Assembly: GCF_000691225.1 (NCBI RefSeq)
Contig: NZ_JMSZ01000016.1
Span: 62,001 to 126,000, forward strand
Length of the DNA stretch: 64,000 nucleotides
Reading direction: 5' to 3'
From: Nitrincola lacisaponensis
GTDB lineage: Bacteria > Pseudomonadota > Gammaproteobacteria > Pseudomonadales > Balneatricaceae
Shown: positions 28,964-37,626 of the stretch, piece by piece
Layout of the letters: every line of letters starts with the position of its first letter
Numbering within the stretch: the first letter of the stretch is position 1
Program-made: the position numbers and the translations under genes
Notes under the pieces: generated by a model
Database searches by the model: none
Told to the model about the DNA's origin: nothing
Seen by the model: the letters and a program-made list of their open reading frames with translations, nothing else

Positions 28964-31900
28964 ATGTCAGTACAGGTGCAGCGCCATGGTGCCGGGTTAG
29001 CCGGTTGGTCGATCAAACATCCGGTCGGTGTGTCGATGATTGCCCTGGCCGTGATTGTCCTGGGAGTATTTACCCTCAGTCGCCTGTCTGTGGATCTTTT
29101 GCCACGACTGATTTATCCGGAAATCCGGGTAAATATCAGTGATCCCGGGGTGCCTGCACTGGTGATGGAGGATCGGGTCACGCGGTTTCTGGAAGAACAG
29201 CTGGCCGTGACCGAGGACATGGTCAGCATACAGTCCAGTACCGGTCAGGGACGAGCTGCAGTCGACCTGATTTTTCCCTATGGCAAGGATATTGATGTAG
29301 CGCTGCGTGATGCCAGTACCCGCCTGGATCGTGCGCGTCGCTTGTTGCCGGATACCATCGATCAGCCCACCATCTTTAAACGGGATCCATCACAAATACC
29401 GGTGATGCAATTTGCTATCAGCTCGGCTTTACGTGATCCGGTTGAATTGCGCAGCTGGGTCGATGATGTGTTTGCCAACTGGTTTATCAATTTGCCCGGT
29501 GTGGCCGCTGCCGAAGTGGGCGGTGGACTGGAGCGCGAGATCCAGATCTTACCGGATCCCATGCGTTTGGCAGGTCTCGGATTAGAGCTGGATGACCTGG
29601 TCGATGCCCTGACACGCAATCATCGGGAGGACCCGGCCGGGCGTCTGCGAACAGACCGGCAGGAAATCAGTGGCCGGATTAGTGGGCGTTTTGAGAGTGT
29701 CGAGGCCTTGTCCGGTCTGGCGATTCCACTGGCTGATGGTAGCAGTGTGTCGCTGGATGAGGTCGCATTGATTCTGGATACTCACAAGGATGAGCGCTTG
29801 CGCATCCGCGCCAATGGCATACCGGCGTTGCAGTTGTCCATTCAGAATCAGCCGGATGCCAACACCATTGCTGTGGCCGATCATGTGCAGGCGCGCATGC
29901 AGTGGTTGCGTGAACAGGGCCTGATCCCGGCCGATATTGCCATTTATCCGATTATGGATCAGTCCATCTATGTGCGTCAGGCTCTGAATAACTCGGTGTT
30001 GGCGGTGATCAGCGGTGCGCTGTTGGCAATGTCTGTTGTGTATGTGTTCCTGGGCAATTTGCGACGAACCCTGATTATTGGCAGTGCCATACCGATTGCC
30101 GTCATGGTGACTTTCGTATTGATGGGATTGGGTAATCTGACGTTGAATATCATGACACTGGGTGGCCTGGCGCTGGGTGTCGGGATGCTGGTAGACAATA
30201 CCATTGTGATGCTGGAAAACATCTACCGGCATCAGCGAGAAGGTGAGTCGAGCCAGGAGGATGCAGCTAACGCGGCGGCTGAAGTCAACAGCGCCATTCT
30301 GGCATCCACCTCTACTAATCTTGCGGCGATTTTACCCTTCCTGTTTGTGGGCGGTCTGGTTGGGCTGTTGTTCCGTGAGCTGATAATTACCATATCGGCT
30401 GCTGTAGTGGCTTCCATGGTGATTGCCCTGACCCTGGTGCCCGCGCTTTCATCTCGCGTATTGACCCATAAAACCAGCCGATTCCGCCGTTGGGTGGACC
30501 GCAGCATTGAAGCCTTGCAGTCGCTCTATGGTCGTTTGATTGCGGGGGTGCTCAAGTATCGCTGGCCAGTACCCCTGGTGTTTATCGGTTTGCTGGTGTT
30601 CAGTGCACCGACTTTTTTCAGTGGCGCCCAAACCTTCCTGCCAACTCTGGATGATGGTCAGGTGGATATTCGCCTGATTGGCGACCCGGACATTACACTG
30701 GATGAAATGGACCAGCGAGTACTGAAGGTTGAAGCACTGATCCACCAGGATGAAGACGTCGCCAGTGTGTTTGTAGTGTCCGGTGGTTTTGTCTGGGGAC
30801 GATCTTCACGGGAGGCGGCCAATCAGGCCAGTCTGTCAGTTCAGCTGGTGGCTTTGTCAGAGCGTGATATCACCGCGCAGGAGTGGATTAACCGGATGAA
30901 CCGCAAGGTGGCCGAAGAGCAGTTGGCAGGTGTGCAGGTGCGCATGCGTCAGCGAGGTATCCGAGGCATCCGTACCAGTACCAGTGATGATGATATCAGT
31001 GTACGCATACAGGGACCGGATCTGGATGTCCTCGATCAGCTGGCACGTGACTCGGTTGAACGTATGAACGCTGTGGAGGGAATTCAGAACCTGGCATTTT
31101 CCTCTGAAGAGCAGGTGCTTGAACTGGATTTTCGGGTCGATCGCGAAAGGGCGGTGGCGCTGGGCATCGATGTACAGGATATCAACGCTGCATTGATGAT
31201 GGCGCTGGAAGGACGTGTCGTGACCGATTTTTATGAGGGTGGACGTGGTTTTGATATCCGCGTTCGTTTGCCGGATCACCTGGCTCAGGATGTTCAGGAT
31301 CTGGAGTCTGTGATGCTGTTCCCTTCCTCAAATGGCCGTCAGCCCGTGTATCTGGGTGATATTGTACGGGTTGAGCTAACCAAGTCGCCAGGCACTATCC
31401 GGCGTGACAGTCAGATGCGTATCGTTGAAGTGACCGCATCTTTGGTTGCCGGGTATCCTCTGGGTGAGGTGTTGCAGCAGATTGATCAGGTGCTGGCGGA
31501 TCAACGTTTGCCGGAGGGCTATAGTCGCTTTGATGGTGGCGCGGGGCAGACTTTGCAGGAAGGTCAGCGTTTGACCGGCATTTTGCTGTTACTGGCACTG
31601 TTTCTGGTATTTGTGGTGATGGCGGTGCAGTATGAGTCCTTGCGTAACCCGCTGGTGATTATTCTCAGTGTACCCTTCAGTGCCATAGGTGTCGCCGCTG
31701 GCCTGAATCTGTTGGGCATGCCGATCTCCATGCCGGTCTGGCTGGGAATGATTATGCTGGCGGGAATTGTGGTGAATAATGCGATTGTACTGGTTGAGTA
31801 TATCGAATTGCAGCAGGATCGCGGAATGCGTCGGGACGAGGCGATTATTGCGGCAGCCCGGTTGCGTCTGAGACCGATCCTGATGACCACCATGACGACG

Positions 31901-32095
31901 GTGGCGGGGATGTTACCCCTGGCTATTGGTATAGGTGAAGGTTCAGAAATGCTGCAACCTCTGGCGGTTGCGATCGTGTTTGGTTTGAGCTTTTCAATGC
32001 TGGTTGGTTTGCTGCTGGTACCGGTGATCTATTCTTATCTGCAACCGTCCGAGCGCAGGACCAGTGCCCTGGCCCAGACTGTTAGCACTGCTTGA
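28964..32095 (+). CDS. RND family efflux transporter permease
   Basis: A 1043-residue inner-membrane proton antiporter of the AcrB/MexF type with a hydrophobic helix near the N terminus, two large periplasmic loops and two groups of membrane helices (about 335-535 and 860-1030). Membrane helix 4 reads LGVGMLVDNTIVMLENI; many drug exporters have two aspartates here (VDD), and this protein has VDN as found in some RND subfamilies. The substrate cannot be told. It forms a two-gene unit with the adaptor and must borrow an outer-membrane channel. Confidence 0.92.
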   Translation: MSVQVQRHGAGLAGWSIKHPVGVSMIALAVIVLGVFTLSRLSVDLLPRLIYPEIRVNISDPGVPALVMEDRVTRFLEEQLAVTEDMVSIQSSTGQGRAAVDLIFPYGKDIDVALRDASTRLDRARRLLPDTIDQPTIFKRDPSQIPVMQFAISSALRDPVELRSWVDDVFANWFINLPGVAAAEVGGGLEREIQILPDPMRLAGLGLELDDLVDALTRNHREDPAGRLRTDRQEISGRISGRFESVEALSGLAIPLADGSSVSLDEVALILDTHKDERLRIRANGIPALQLSIQNQPDANTIAVADHVQARMQWLREQGLIPADIAIYPIMDQSIYVRQALNNSVLAVISGALLAMSVVYVFLGNLRRTLIIGSAIPIAVMVTFVLMGLGNLTLNIMTLGGLALGVGMLVDNTIVMLENIYRHQREGESSQEDAANAAAEVNSAILASTSTNLAAILPFLFVGGLVGLLFRELIITISAAVVASMVIALTLVPALSSRVLTHKTSRFRRWVDRSIEALQSLYGRLIAGVLKYRWPVPLVFIGLLVFSAPTFFSGAQTFLPTLDDGQVDIRLIGDPDITLDEMDQRVLKVEALIHQDEDVASVFVVSGGFVWGRSSREAANQASLSVQLVALSERDITAQEWINRMNRKVAEEQLAGVQVRMRQRGIRGIRTSTSDDDISVRIQGPDLDVLDQLARDSVERMNAVEGIQNLAFSSEEQVLELDFRVDRERAVALGIDVQDINAALMMALEGRVVTDFYEGGRGFDIRVRLPDHLAQDVQDLESVMLFPSSNGRQPVYLGDIVRVELTKSPGTIRRDSQMRIVEVTASLVAGYPLGEVLQQIDQVLADQRLPEGYSRFDGGAGQTLQEGQRLTGILLLLALFLVFVVMAVQYESLRNPLVIILSVPFSAIGVAAGLNLLGMPISMPVWLGMIMLAGIVVNNAIVLVEYIELQQDRGMRRDEAIIAAARLRLRPILMTTMTTVAGMLPLAIGIGEGSEMLQPLAVAIVFGLSFSMLVGLLLVPVIYSYLQPSERRTSALAQTVSTA

Positions 32096-32104
32096 GTAAC
32101 GATC

Positions 32105-32782
32105 TCAGAAATAAAAAATATACCCGACACTGCCGACGGACAGAACCAGGGCGATTGCAAAACGTACCCAGGGAAAACTGGCTTCTGCTTGCAGGGCGCG
32201 CTTGTCTGGCGCTGTCTCGTCCAGTGGTTTTCGCCCGGTGATCATGGCTTTGACCAGTGCTTCACCCAGCAGTTTGTACACAGCGATGGCGACCAGATGC
32301 AAAGCGACCAGAATCAGAATCCAGTCAAAGAAGCGACGGTGCCAGCCGCTCATCCAGCGAACTGTATCACGATCAGCCGAGTTCACCAGTGGACCCGAAA
32401 ACAGAATATCATCGGTGGTGAACAGGCCGGTCAGCAGCTGAAATCCCAAGGCACTCAGTAATACAACCACCATCAATCCGCCCAGTGGATTGTGACCCAG
32501 GTAATGCAGGGGCTGGCGCTTCAACAGTGCGCTGGCGTATCGCCACCAGGCAGCAGGGCCGGTAATAAATCGACTGAAACGGGCGGCCGGGGTGCCAATA
32601 AAGCCCCAGATGATACGGTATACCAGCATTCCCATGAGGATCTGTGCCAGCAGCATATGATGTTCCAGCGCATCAAAGTTTTCACTTTGCGTGGCAGAGA
32701 ACCAGAGCAAAAACAGCAGCACCGGCAAACTCCAGTGAAACACCCGTATACTCCAGTCCCAGACTTTAATCTCCGTGTTCAT
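32105..32782 (-). CDS. Cytochrome b561-type membrane protein
   Basis: A 225-residue membrane protein of the prokaryotic cytochrome b561 / hydrogenase cytochrome b superfamily. Four to five hydrophobic segments are seen; likely heme ligands are the histidines in SIRVFHWSLP, LGHNPLGG, GWHRRFFDW and LVALHLVAIA. Such proteins pass electrons between quinones and periplasmic partners, often a c-type cytochrome encoded next door. None is adjacent here, so the partner is unknown. It is convergent with the RND gene, 9 bases away. Confidence 0.85.
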   Translation of the reverse strand: MNTEIKVWDWSIRVFHWSLPVLLFLLWFSATQSENFDALEHHMLLAQILMGMLVYRIIWGFIGTPAARFSRFITGPAAWWRYASALLKRQPLHYLGHNPLGGLMVVVLLSALGFQLLTGLFTTDDILFSGPLVNSADRDTVRWMSGWHRRFFDWILILVALHLVAIAVYKLLGEALVKAMITGRKPLDETAPDKRALQAEASFPWVRFAIALVLSVGSVGYIFYF

Positions 32783-32926
32783 GACAGGATCCTTTGTTCA
32801 AATTAGAAAAAAACCATATACACAGACAGCATAACATACCGAAAAGTTTAACTGGCAGCATTTGAGCTGATGCAAGTTAGCGCTTATGATGAAAACTGTT
32901 ATTCACAAAGATTGATAATACCGCCT

Positions 32927-35008
32927 ATGTCTGGCACTTTGCCTGCGCTTCCCCGAACAACTGCCGTGAATCTGGCCCTGGTGTTGCTGGGCATGCTGAT
33001 TTTGTTATCTCTGTATCTGCTGCACCGTTCATCTACTCAGGATTATCAACAGCAGCGACTGTTGCAGGTAGAGCAGTCTGTGCGCTCTTTGTCCTTGACA
33101 CAACGAGAGCTGGTGAATGCCCGTTTGCATGAAGTGGACCGCAGTCTGCTCACGTTGCGACGCTTATCAGAGCATTCAGGCGCCAAGGGTGACGAGTTGC
33201 GGGAATATATGCTGTCACGCCAGCTCTCCAGCCCGGAATTACTGGATTACTTCTGGCTGGATCGACAGGGGGAGATGCGAGTACGTACTTTTGATCAACC
33301 CGCTCCTGTTGTTGCTGACCGTGACTATTTTCGTGTTCACCAGCATCGGACTATTGATCAGCCTTACCTCTCTTCACCCGCCTGGTCCAGAATGCACGAT
33401 CCACATCTGTTTATTGCCCTGAGTCGACCGGTATTCAATAGTGATGGCGTGTTCGATGGTGTGTTGGTAGCGGCCATAGATGTCAATGTGCTGGCTGAAG
33501 AACTGGGACAGATTACGGAACAGGCTGACTTGACGACAGCACTGCTGACGCTGGAAGGCGAGTTGATTTATCGTATGCCAAAAATAAATCTGCAACCCGG
33601 CCTGATGGTGGCGCAGGTCATGCAATGGCAGGGTGAACCGCCGGATAACTATACCTATCGTGGTGCTGCACCGGTGGATGGCAAATGGCGGCAGACCGCC
33701 TATCAACGTCTGGATGACTGGGGTCTGCTGGTTGTCGTGACCCAGGATCTGGAAGCTGTATTGCAGGATATTGAGCGATTTTATCAGCGTGAAAGTTATA
33801 AGTTTGCGCTGATGGCTTTATTTGCTGTTTTGGCTTTGGTGTTCTGTGGCTGGATGGTACAGCGTCAACGGCGTCTGGATCAGTATATGAACGCCCAGTT
33901 GCGCGAAAGCCATGAGCGTTTGATGGAAGCGCAACAGCAGGCACATCTGGGGCATTGGGAGGCCGATCTGAGTCAAGGGACATTATGGTGGTCTGATGTT
34001 ATTTTCGATATCTATGGTCAGGACTCTCAGAGCTGTCAGCCTACCCTGGATAGTTTTGTCCAGGCCATTCATCCCGATGATCGTGACGCAGTTTTAAGCC
34101 TGTCAGTTGCGCCCGGTCCACAGGGTGTAGTGGATGTTCAGCATCGTATTGTCCATTCTGATGGGGCTGTGCGTTGGGTACATCAGCGCGTGCGGGAAGT
34201 TGTGGATGAACAGGGCAGGCGGCTGTTAGGGTCAACACAGGATATTACCGAACAGAAGCTGCATGAAGAGGCGATCCGGCGTCAGGCTGAAGCCCTGCAG
34301 GCATCGAATGATGAACTGGAACAGTTTGCCTATGTGGTGTCGCATGATCTGCGGCAGCCGTTGCGCATGATTATCAGCTTTTCCAAGGCGCTGGAACCGC
34401 CGCTGTCGCAACTTCAGGATGCCTCTGTGCATGAATATCTGGGCTATATTCATGAGGGAGGGCAGCGTCTGGATGAGATGCTGGTGTCACTGCTGGAGTA
34501 TTCCCGGGTTGGACGTGGTGGTGAGCCTGTCAGTGCCTGTTCTGTTGCTCAACTCAGAGATGAGGCGTTGATCTATCTGGGTCCGGAAATTCGATCATCG
34601 GGTGCTGAAATTGAAATCGATGGGGAATGGCCGGTTTTGCCGGTGAGCCGCAATGAAGGTGTACGCCTGTTCCAGAATTTGATTGGTAATGCCCTGAAAT
34701 TTCATGCCCCGGAGGCGGTACCACGTATCCGCCTGACAGGAGAGTGTCGATCTGATCTCTGGCTGTGTCGTATCACTGATCAGGGAATCGGTATTGATCC
34801 GGCGCAGCTGGAGCGGATATTCAAGGTGTTCCAGCGACTGAATCCCCGCTCCGCCTATCGTGGGGAGGGTATCGGGTTGGCTGTGTGTCGAAAAATTGTA
34901 CAGCGTCATGGCGGTGAAATTCATGCAGAGTCCAGAGGTTCTGGGCAGGGTGCCTGTATTCATTTTACCCTGCCCTTGATGACGTCAGAGGAGAGTTCGG
35001 GTGCTTGA
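32927..35008 (+). CDS. Membrane sensor histidine kinase (Cache-PAS-HisKA-HATPase)
   Basis: A 693-residue sensor kinase. Membrane helix 1 lies at about residues 13-32, a periplasmic Cache-like sensor (about 35-285) with VADRDYFRVHQ and IALSRPVFNSDGVFDGVLVAAIDV follows, helix 2 is near residue 295, then a PAS domain with a PAC tail ending LLGSTQDITEQK, a HisKA domain with phospho-acceptor in VSHDLRQPLRMI, and HATPase with NLIGNALKF and ITDQGIGID. The start is uncertain: ATG 32927 or in-frame ATG 32870, neither with a good ribosome-binding site. It overlaps the GGDEF gene by 8 bases, its probable partner. Confidence 0.9.
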   Translation: MSGTLPALPRTTAVNLALVLLGMLILLSLYLLHRSSTQDYQQQRLLQVEQSVRSLSLTQRELVNARLHEVDRSLLTLRRLSEHSGAKGDELREYMLSRQLSSPELLDYFWLDRQGEMRVRTFDQPAPVVADRDYFRVHQHRTIDQPYLSSPAWSRMHDPHLFIALSRPVFNSDGVFDGVLVAAIDVNVLAEELGQITEQADLTTALLTLEGELIYRMPKINLQPGLMVAQVMQWQGEPPDNYTYRGAAPVDGKWRQTAYQRLDDWGLLVVVTQDLEAVLQDIERFYQRESYKFALMALFAVLALVFCGWMVQRQRRLDQYMNAQLRESHERLMEAQQQAHLGHWEADLSQGTLWWSDVIFDIYGQDSQSCQPTLDSFVQAIHPDDRDAVLSLSVAPGPQGVVDVQHRIVHSDGAVRWVHQRVREVVDEQGRRLLGSTQDITEQKLHEEAIRRQAEALQASNDELEQFAYVVSHDLRQPLRMIISFSKALEPPLSQLQDASVHEYLGYIHEGGQRLDEMLVSLLEYSRVGRGGEPVSACSVAQLRDEALIYLGPEIRSSGAEIEIDGEWPVLPVSRNEGVRLFQNLIGNALKFHAPEAVPRIRLTGECRSDLWLCRITDQGIGIDPAQLERIFKVFQRLNPRSAYRGEGIGLAVCRKIVQRHGGEIHAESRGSGQGACIHFTLPLMTSEESSGA

Positions 35009-36317
35009 TAGAGAAATTCAGTTGGTATCGAACCGCCATCGGGTGTTGTTGATCGAAGATGAGCCTGGTGATGTTGCTCTGATTCAACTGCATTTGCAGG
35101 AAAAAGATGCGGATGCGTTTTCACTCAGCGTGGCCGCGACGCTGGCGGAAGCCATGACATGGCTGGAGCAGAGTGACGAGCTGCCGGATGTCATTCTGCT
35201 GGATCTGAACTTGCCGGATAGCGCCGGTCTGGTGACACTGCTGAATCTTAAAGAGAAGAGTCGTGATATTCCGATCGTGGTATTGACCGGTGTTGATGAT
35301 ACCCGGCTGATTCGTGAAGCCCTGAAATCCGGTGCTCAGGACTATCTGGTTAAAGGAACAGATGGGCAGGCGCTACGTAAAGCGCTGCGTTATGCCATAG
35401 TGCGGCATGAACGGGACCAGACTGCACGGCTGTCGGAAGCGGTTTTTAATATTACCGATACCGGCATCATGATGCTGGATCGTCACTTTCTGATACGTCA
35501 GTACAATCCGGCTTTCCTGCGCCTGACCGGTTTGACCGCACCTCTCAAGTCAGGCCTGACGCCACATATGCTGCCTTGCCAGTTTCAGGCGACCCGCAGT
35601 TGGGAGGTGCTGTTGGATGAGTTGCAGGAAAAGGGTGCCTGTGCCGATGAGCTGGCCTGTCGTTTGCCGGGTTGTGTTGAGCGTGTACTGTCGATGCGTG
35701 CCCATGCTGTCTATACCTCGGACGGCTATGTTTCCGGCTATGTGATGGTATTTGATGATATTACCGAACGTAAACGGGTACAGGAAAAGCTGGCATATCA
35801 GGCCACCCATGACAGCCTGACCGGTTTGCCGAATCGTACCCTGTTTCATGATCGTCTGCAGCAGTCAGTCACCGAGGCCAATCGTTATGGCACTGCTTTC
35901 GCGCTGATGTATATCGATCTGGATGGCTTCAAACCTGTTAATGACACTCTGGGGCACAGTGCAGGAGACCAAGTGTTAATTGAGGTCGCCCGGCGTATTG
36001 AGTCGGTGGTGCGTCAGTCAGATACCGTAGCGCGCTTGTCGGGTGACGAGTTCGCCGTGATACTGGGGCATTGTGATGACCTGGCCAAGGCGGAAACCGT
36101 CGCAGAGAAGCTGTTGGCAACGTTTGCTGTACCGATGCATTTACCGCAGGGGCGGGTCAATATTGGCGCCAGCATCGGTATTGCGGGTTGCCCGGCTGAT
36201 GCGCGTGACGCACACTATTTGCTGAAAGCAGCGGATGAAGCCATGTATCAGGCCAAACGTCAGGGAAAGCATCAGGTCTGTCGTTATACTGCGCACAGTC
36301 CAGGTGCGCCTGAGTAA
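35001..36317 (+). CDS. Response regulator with PAS and GGDEF domains (diguanylate cyclase)
   Basis: A 438-residue protein with an N-terminal receiver domain (about 13-130; phospho-acceptor Asp in VILLDLNLPDS, Lys in YLVKGTDG), a PAS domain (about 145-260, ending VFDDITERK) and a GGDEF domain. The active loop reads RLSGDEFAVIL, an SGDEF variant seen in active enzymes, and RQSD nine residues upstream is a candidate inhibitory c-di-GMP site. It should make c-di-GMP in response to the kinase encoded just before. There is no EAL domain. The start is GTG with GAGGAGAG upstream. Confidence 0.92.
   Translation: MLDREIQLVSNRHRVLLIEDEPGDVALIQLHLQEKDADAFSLSVAATLAEAMTWLEQSDELPDVILLDLNLPDSAGLVTLLNLKEKSRDIPIVVLTGVDDTRLIREALKSGAQDYLVKGTDGQALRKALRYAIVRHERDQTARLSEAVFNITDTGIMMLDRHFLIRQYNPAFLRLTGLTAPLKSGLTPHMLPCQFQATRSWEVLLDELQEKGACADELACRLPGCVERVLSMRAHAVYTSDGYVSGYVMVFDDITERKRVQEKLAYQATHDSLTGLPNRTLFHDRLQQSVTEANRYGTAFALMYIDLDGFKPVNDTLGHSAGDQVLIEVARRIESVVRQSDTVARLSGDEFAVILGHCDDLAKAETVAEKLLATFAVPMHLPQGRVNIGASIGIAGCPADARDAHYLLKAADEAMYQAKRQGKHQVCRYTAHSPGAPE
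36292..36308 (+). promoter_or_regulatory. NtrC-like half-sites upstream of the NMT1-type importer
   Basis: CGCACAGTCCAGGTGCG carries GCAC and GGTGC in the NtrC arrangement, matching 9 of 14 fixed consensus positions. The centre is about 115 bases upstream of the start predicted from the sigma-54 candidate at 36388. It lies inside the end of the GGDEF gene, so coding constraint could explain it. Confidence 0.3.
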
Positions 36318-36387
36318 ATCCGCCTTATTTTGGTGCGCGCTAAGCGCCTTACCTTCTGGTTAGCTCCCTGAGTGCAGGATCTGTGGT

Positions 36388-36404
36388 CTGGCATAAGTAT
36401 TGCT
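36388..36404 (+). promoter_or_regulatory. Sigma-54 promoter candidate for the NMT1-type importer
   Basis: CTGGCATAAGTATTGCT fits the sigma-54 consensus (YTGGCAY...TTGCW) with GG at 36390-36391 and GC at 36402-36403, exactly 10 bases apart. The start would be near 36415, within the RutR-like dyad and about 100 bases before the binding-protein ATG. Confidence 0.7.
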
Positions 36405-36406
36405 AT

Positions 36407-36430
36407 AAAACTGACTAACCGGTCAGTTTT
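36407..36430. promoter_or_regulatory. RutR-like operator overlapping the transcription start
   Basis: A perfect inverted repeat with 9-base arms AAAACTGAC and GTCAGTTTT around TAACCG. Its core CTGACTAACCGGTCAG follows the layout of the E. coli RutR site (TTGACCA, two bases, TGGTCAA). It begins two bases after the sigma-54 candidate and covers the predicted start site. The downstream TetR gene at 39247 encodes a RutR homologue, the likely ligand-responsive repressor. Confidence 0.65.
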
Positions 36431-36515
36431 GTGGTGCCCGCCAACCGTCTGTGGGTGTTCTGGTCTGCAAAACGGATACCGAAACAACGTCCGATTCAGA
36501 CAAAAGGAATACGCT

Positions 36516-37565
36516 ATGAATACTGCAAAACGTACCACGTTGAAACGGCTGGCGGCCATTTGTGGTATGGCTGCCTGTGTCAGTTTGCAGCCGCTGCTTG
36601 CTTCGCCTGTTCACGCATCAACATCGATCAATTTTACCCTGGACTGGCGCTTTGAAGGCCCTTCTGCACCGTTTTTGCTGGCGCTGGACAAAGGCTATTT
36701 CGCTGAAGAGGGGCTGAGTGTCAATATTGATTCAGGTAATGGCTCTGCAGGCGCGGTGACACGCGTGGCGACAGGGGCTTACGATATGGGACTGGCTGAC
36801 TTTAATGCGCTGATTGAACATGCTGCCGCCAATCCCGATGCAGGTATGCAGGCTGTGTACATGCTCTACAACAATACGCCTGCTGCCGTTTTTACCCTGA
36901 AAGATTCCGGTATCGATACGCCTGCAGATCTGGCAGGCAAAACGCTGGCAGCCCCGGTATTTGATGCCGGTCGCAAGGCCTGGCCTGCGTTTGCATCTCA
37001 CAATGATCTGGCTGTAGACAGTGTGACCTGGCAGAGTGTCGATCCTGCTATCCGTGAAACCTTACTTGCGCGCCGTCAGGTAGATGGCATCACCGGTTTC
37101 TATTTCACCAGCCTGCTGAATCTGGAAGCTCGCGGTATTGCACCTGAGATGATTACCGTAATGCCCTATGCGGATTTTGGCGTGGCCTTGTATGGCAATG
37201 CCATTATTGCCAGTGACAAGTTGCTGGCCGAGAACCCGGAGGCTGTAGCCGGGTTTGTCCGGGCGTTCAACCGCGCGTTACTGGAAACACTGGAAGATCC
37301 TGCGGCGGCGGTGAAGCATGTGAAGCGTCGTGATGCGCTGGTCGATGAGGCGCTGGAACTGAGACGCCTGAAGTTGGCTCTGGACGCTCAGGTGGTGACT
37401 GACGAAACCCTGGTCGAGGGGCTGGGTGCTGTCACACAGGCGCGTCTGGAGCAGTCTATCGCCGAAGCGGTCAGTGCGTTTGGTCTTGAGAGCACTCCGG
37501 AGGCAGCACGCCTGTTCAATGCCGAGTTTCTGCCAGAACTGAGCAGTCGTAGCGTTTCCCGTTAA
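36516..37565 (+). CDS. NMT1/SsuA-type ABC transporter, substrate-binding protein
   Basis: A 349-residue periplasmic binding protein of the NMT1/THI5/SsuA family, which binds pyrimidines, sulfonates, nitrate and related small molecules. The signal peptide covers about residues 1-32 (ending VHA); the mature part starts INFTLDWRFEGPSAPFLLALDKGYFAEEGL, and GNGSAGAVTRVATGAYDMGLADFN is the ligand-cleft region. The ATG at 36516 follows AAAAGGAA. The neighbouring RutR-like regulator and purine genes suggest a nucleobase or hydantoin-like ligand; that is inference. Confidence 0.88.
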   Translation: MNTAKRTTLKRLAAICGMAACVSLQPLLASPVHASTSINFTLDWRFEGPSAPFLLALDKGYFAEEGLSVNIDSGNGSAGAVTRVATGAYDMGLADFNALIEHAAANPDAGMQAVYMLYNNTPAAVFTLKDSGIDTPADLAGKTLAAPVFDAGRKAWPAFASHNDLAVDSVTWQSVDPAIRETLLARRQVDGITGFYFTSLLNLEARGIAPEMITVMPYADFGVALYGNAIIASDKLLAENPEAVAGFVRAFNRALLETLEDPAAAVKHVKRRDALVDEALELRRLKLALDAQVVTDETLVEGLGAVTQARLEQSIAEAVSAFGLESTPEAARLFNAEFLPELSSRSVSR

Positions 37566-37570
37566 TTTGT

Positions 37571-37604
37571 CCTTGCCCTGTCTGGCAGTTTTGGCAGGGC
37601 AAGG
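37571..37604 (+). terminator. Hairpin between binding protein and ATPase genes
   Basis: The arms CCTTGCCCTG and CAGGGCAAGG pair perfectly over 10 bp around a 14-base loop, 6 bases after the binding-protein stop. No T-run follows. It probably stabilises or partly terminates the transcript to raise binding protein over membrane components. Confidence 0.55.
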
Positions 37605-37626
37605 CGTCACAGCTCGAGAACTCGAT

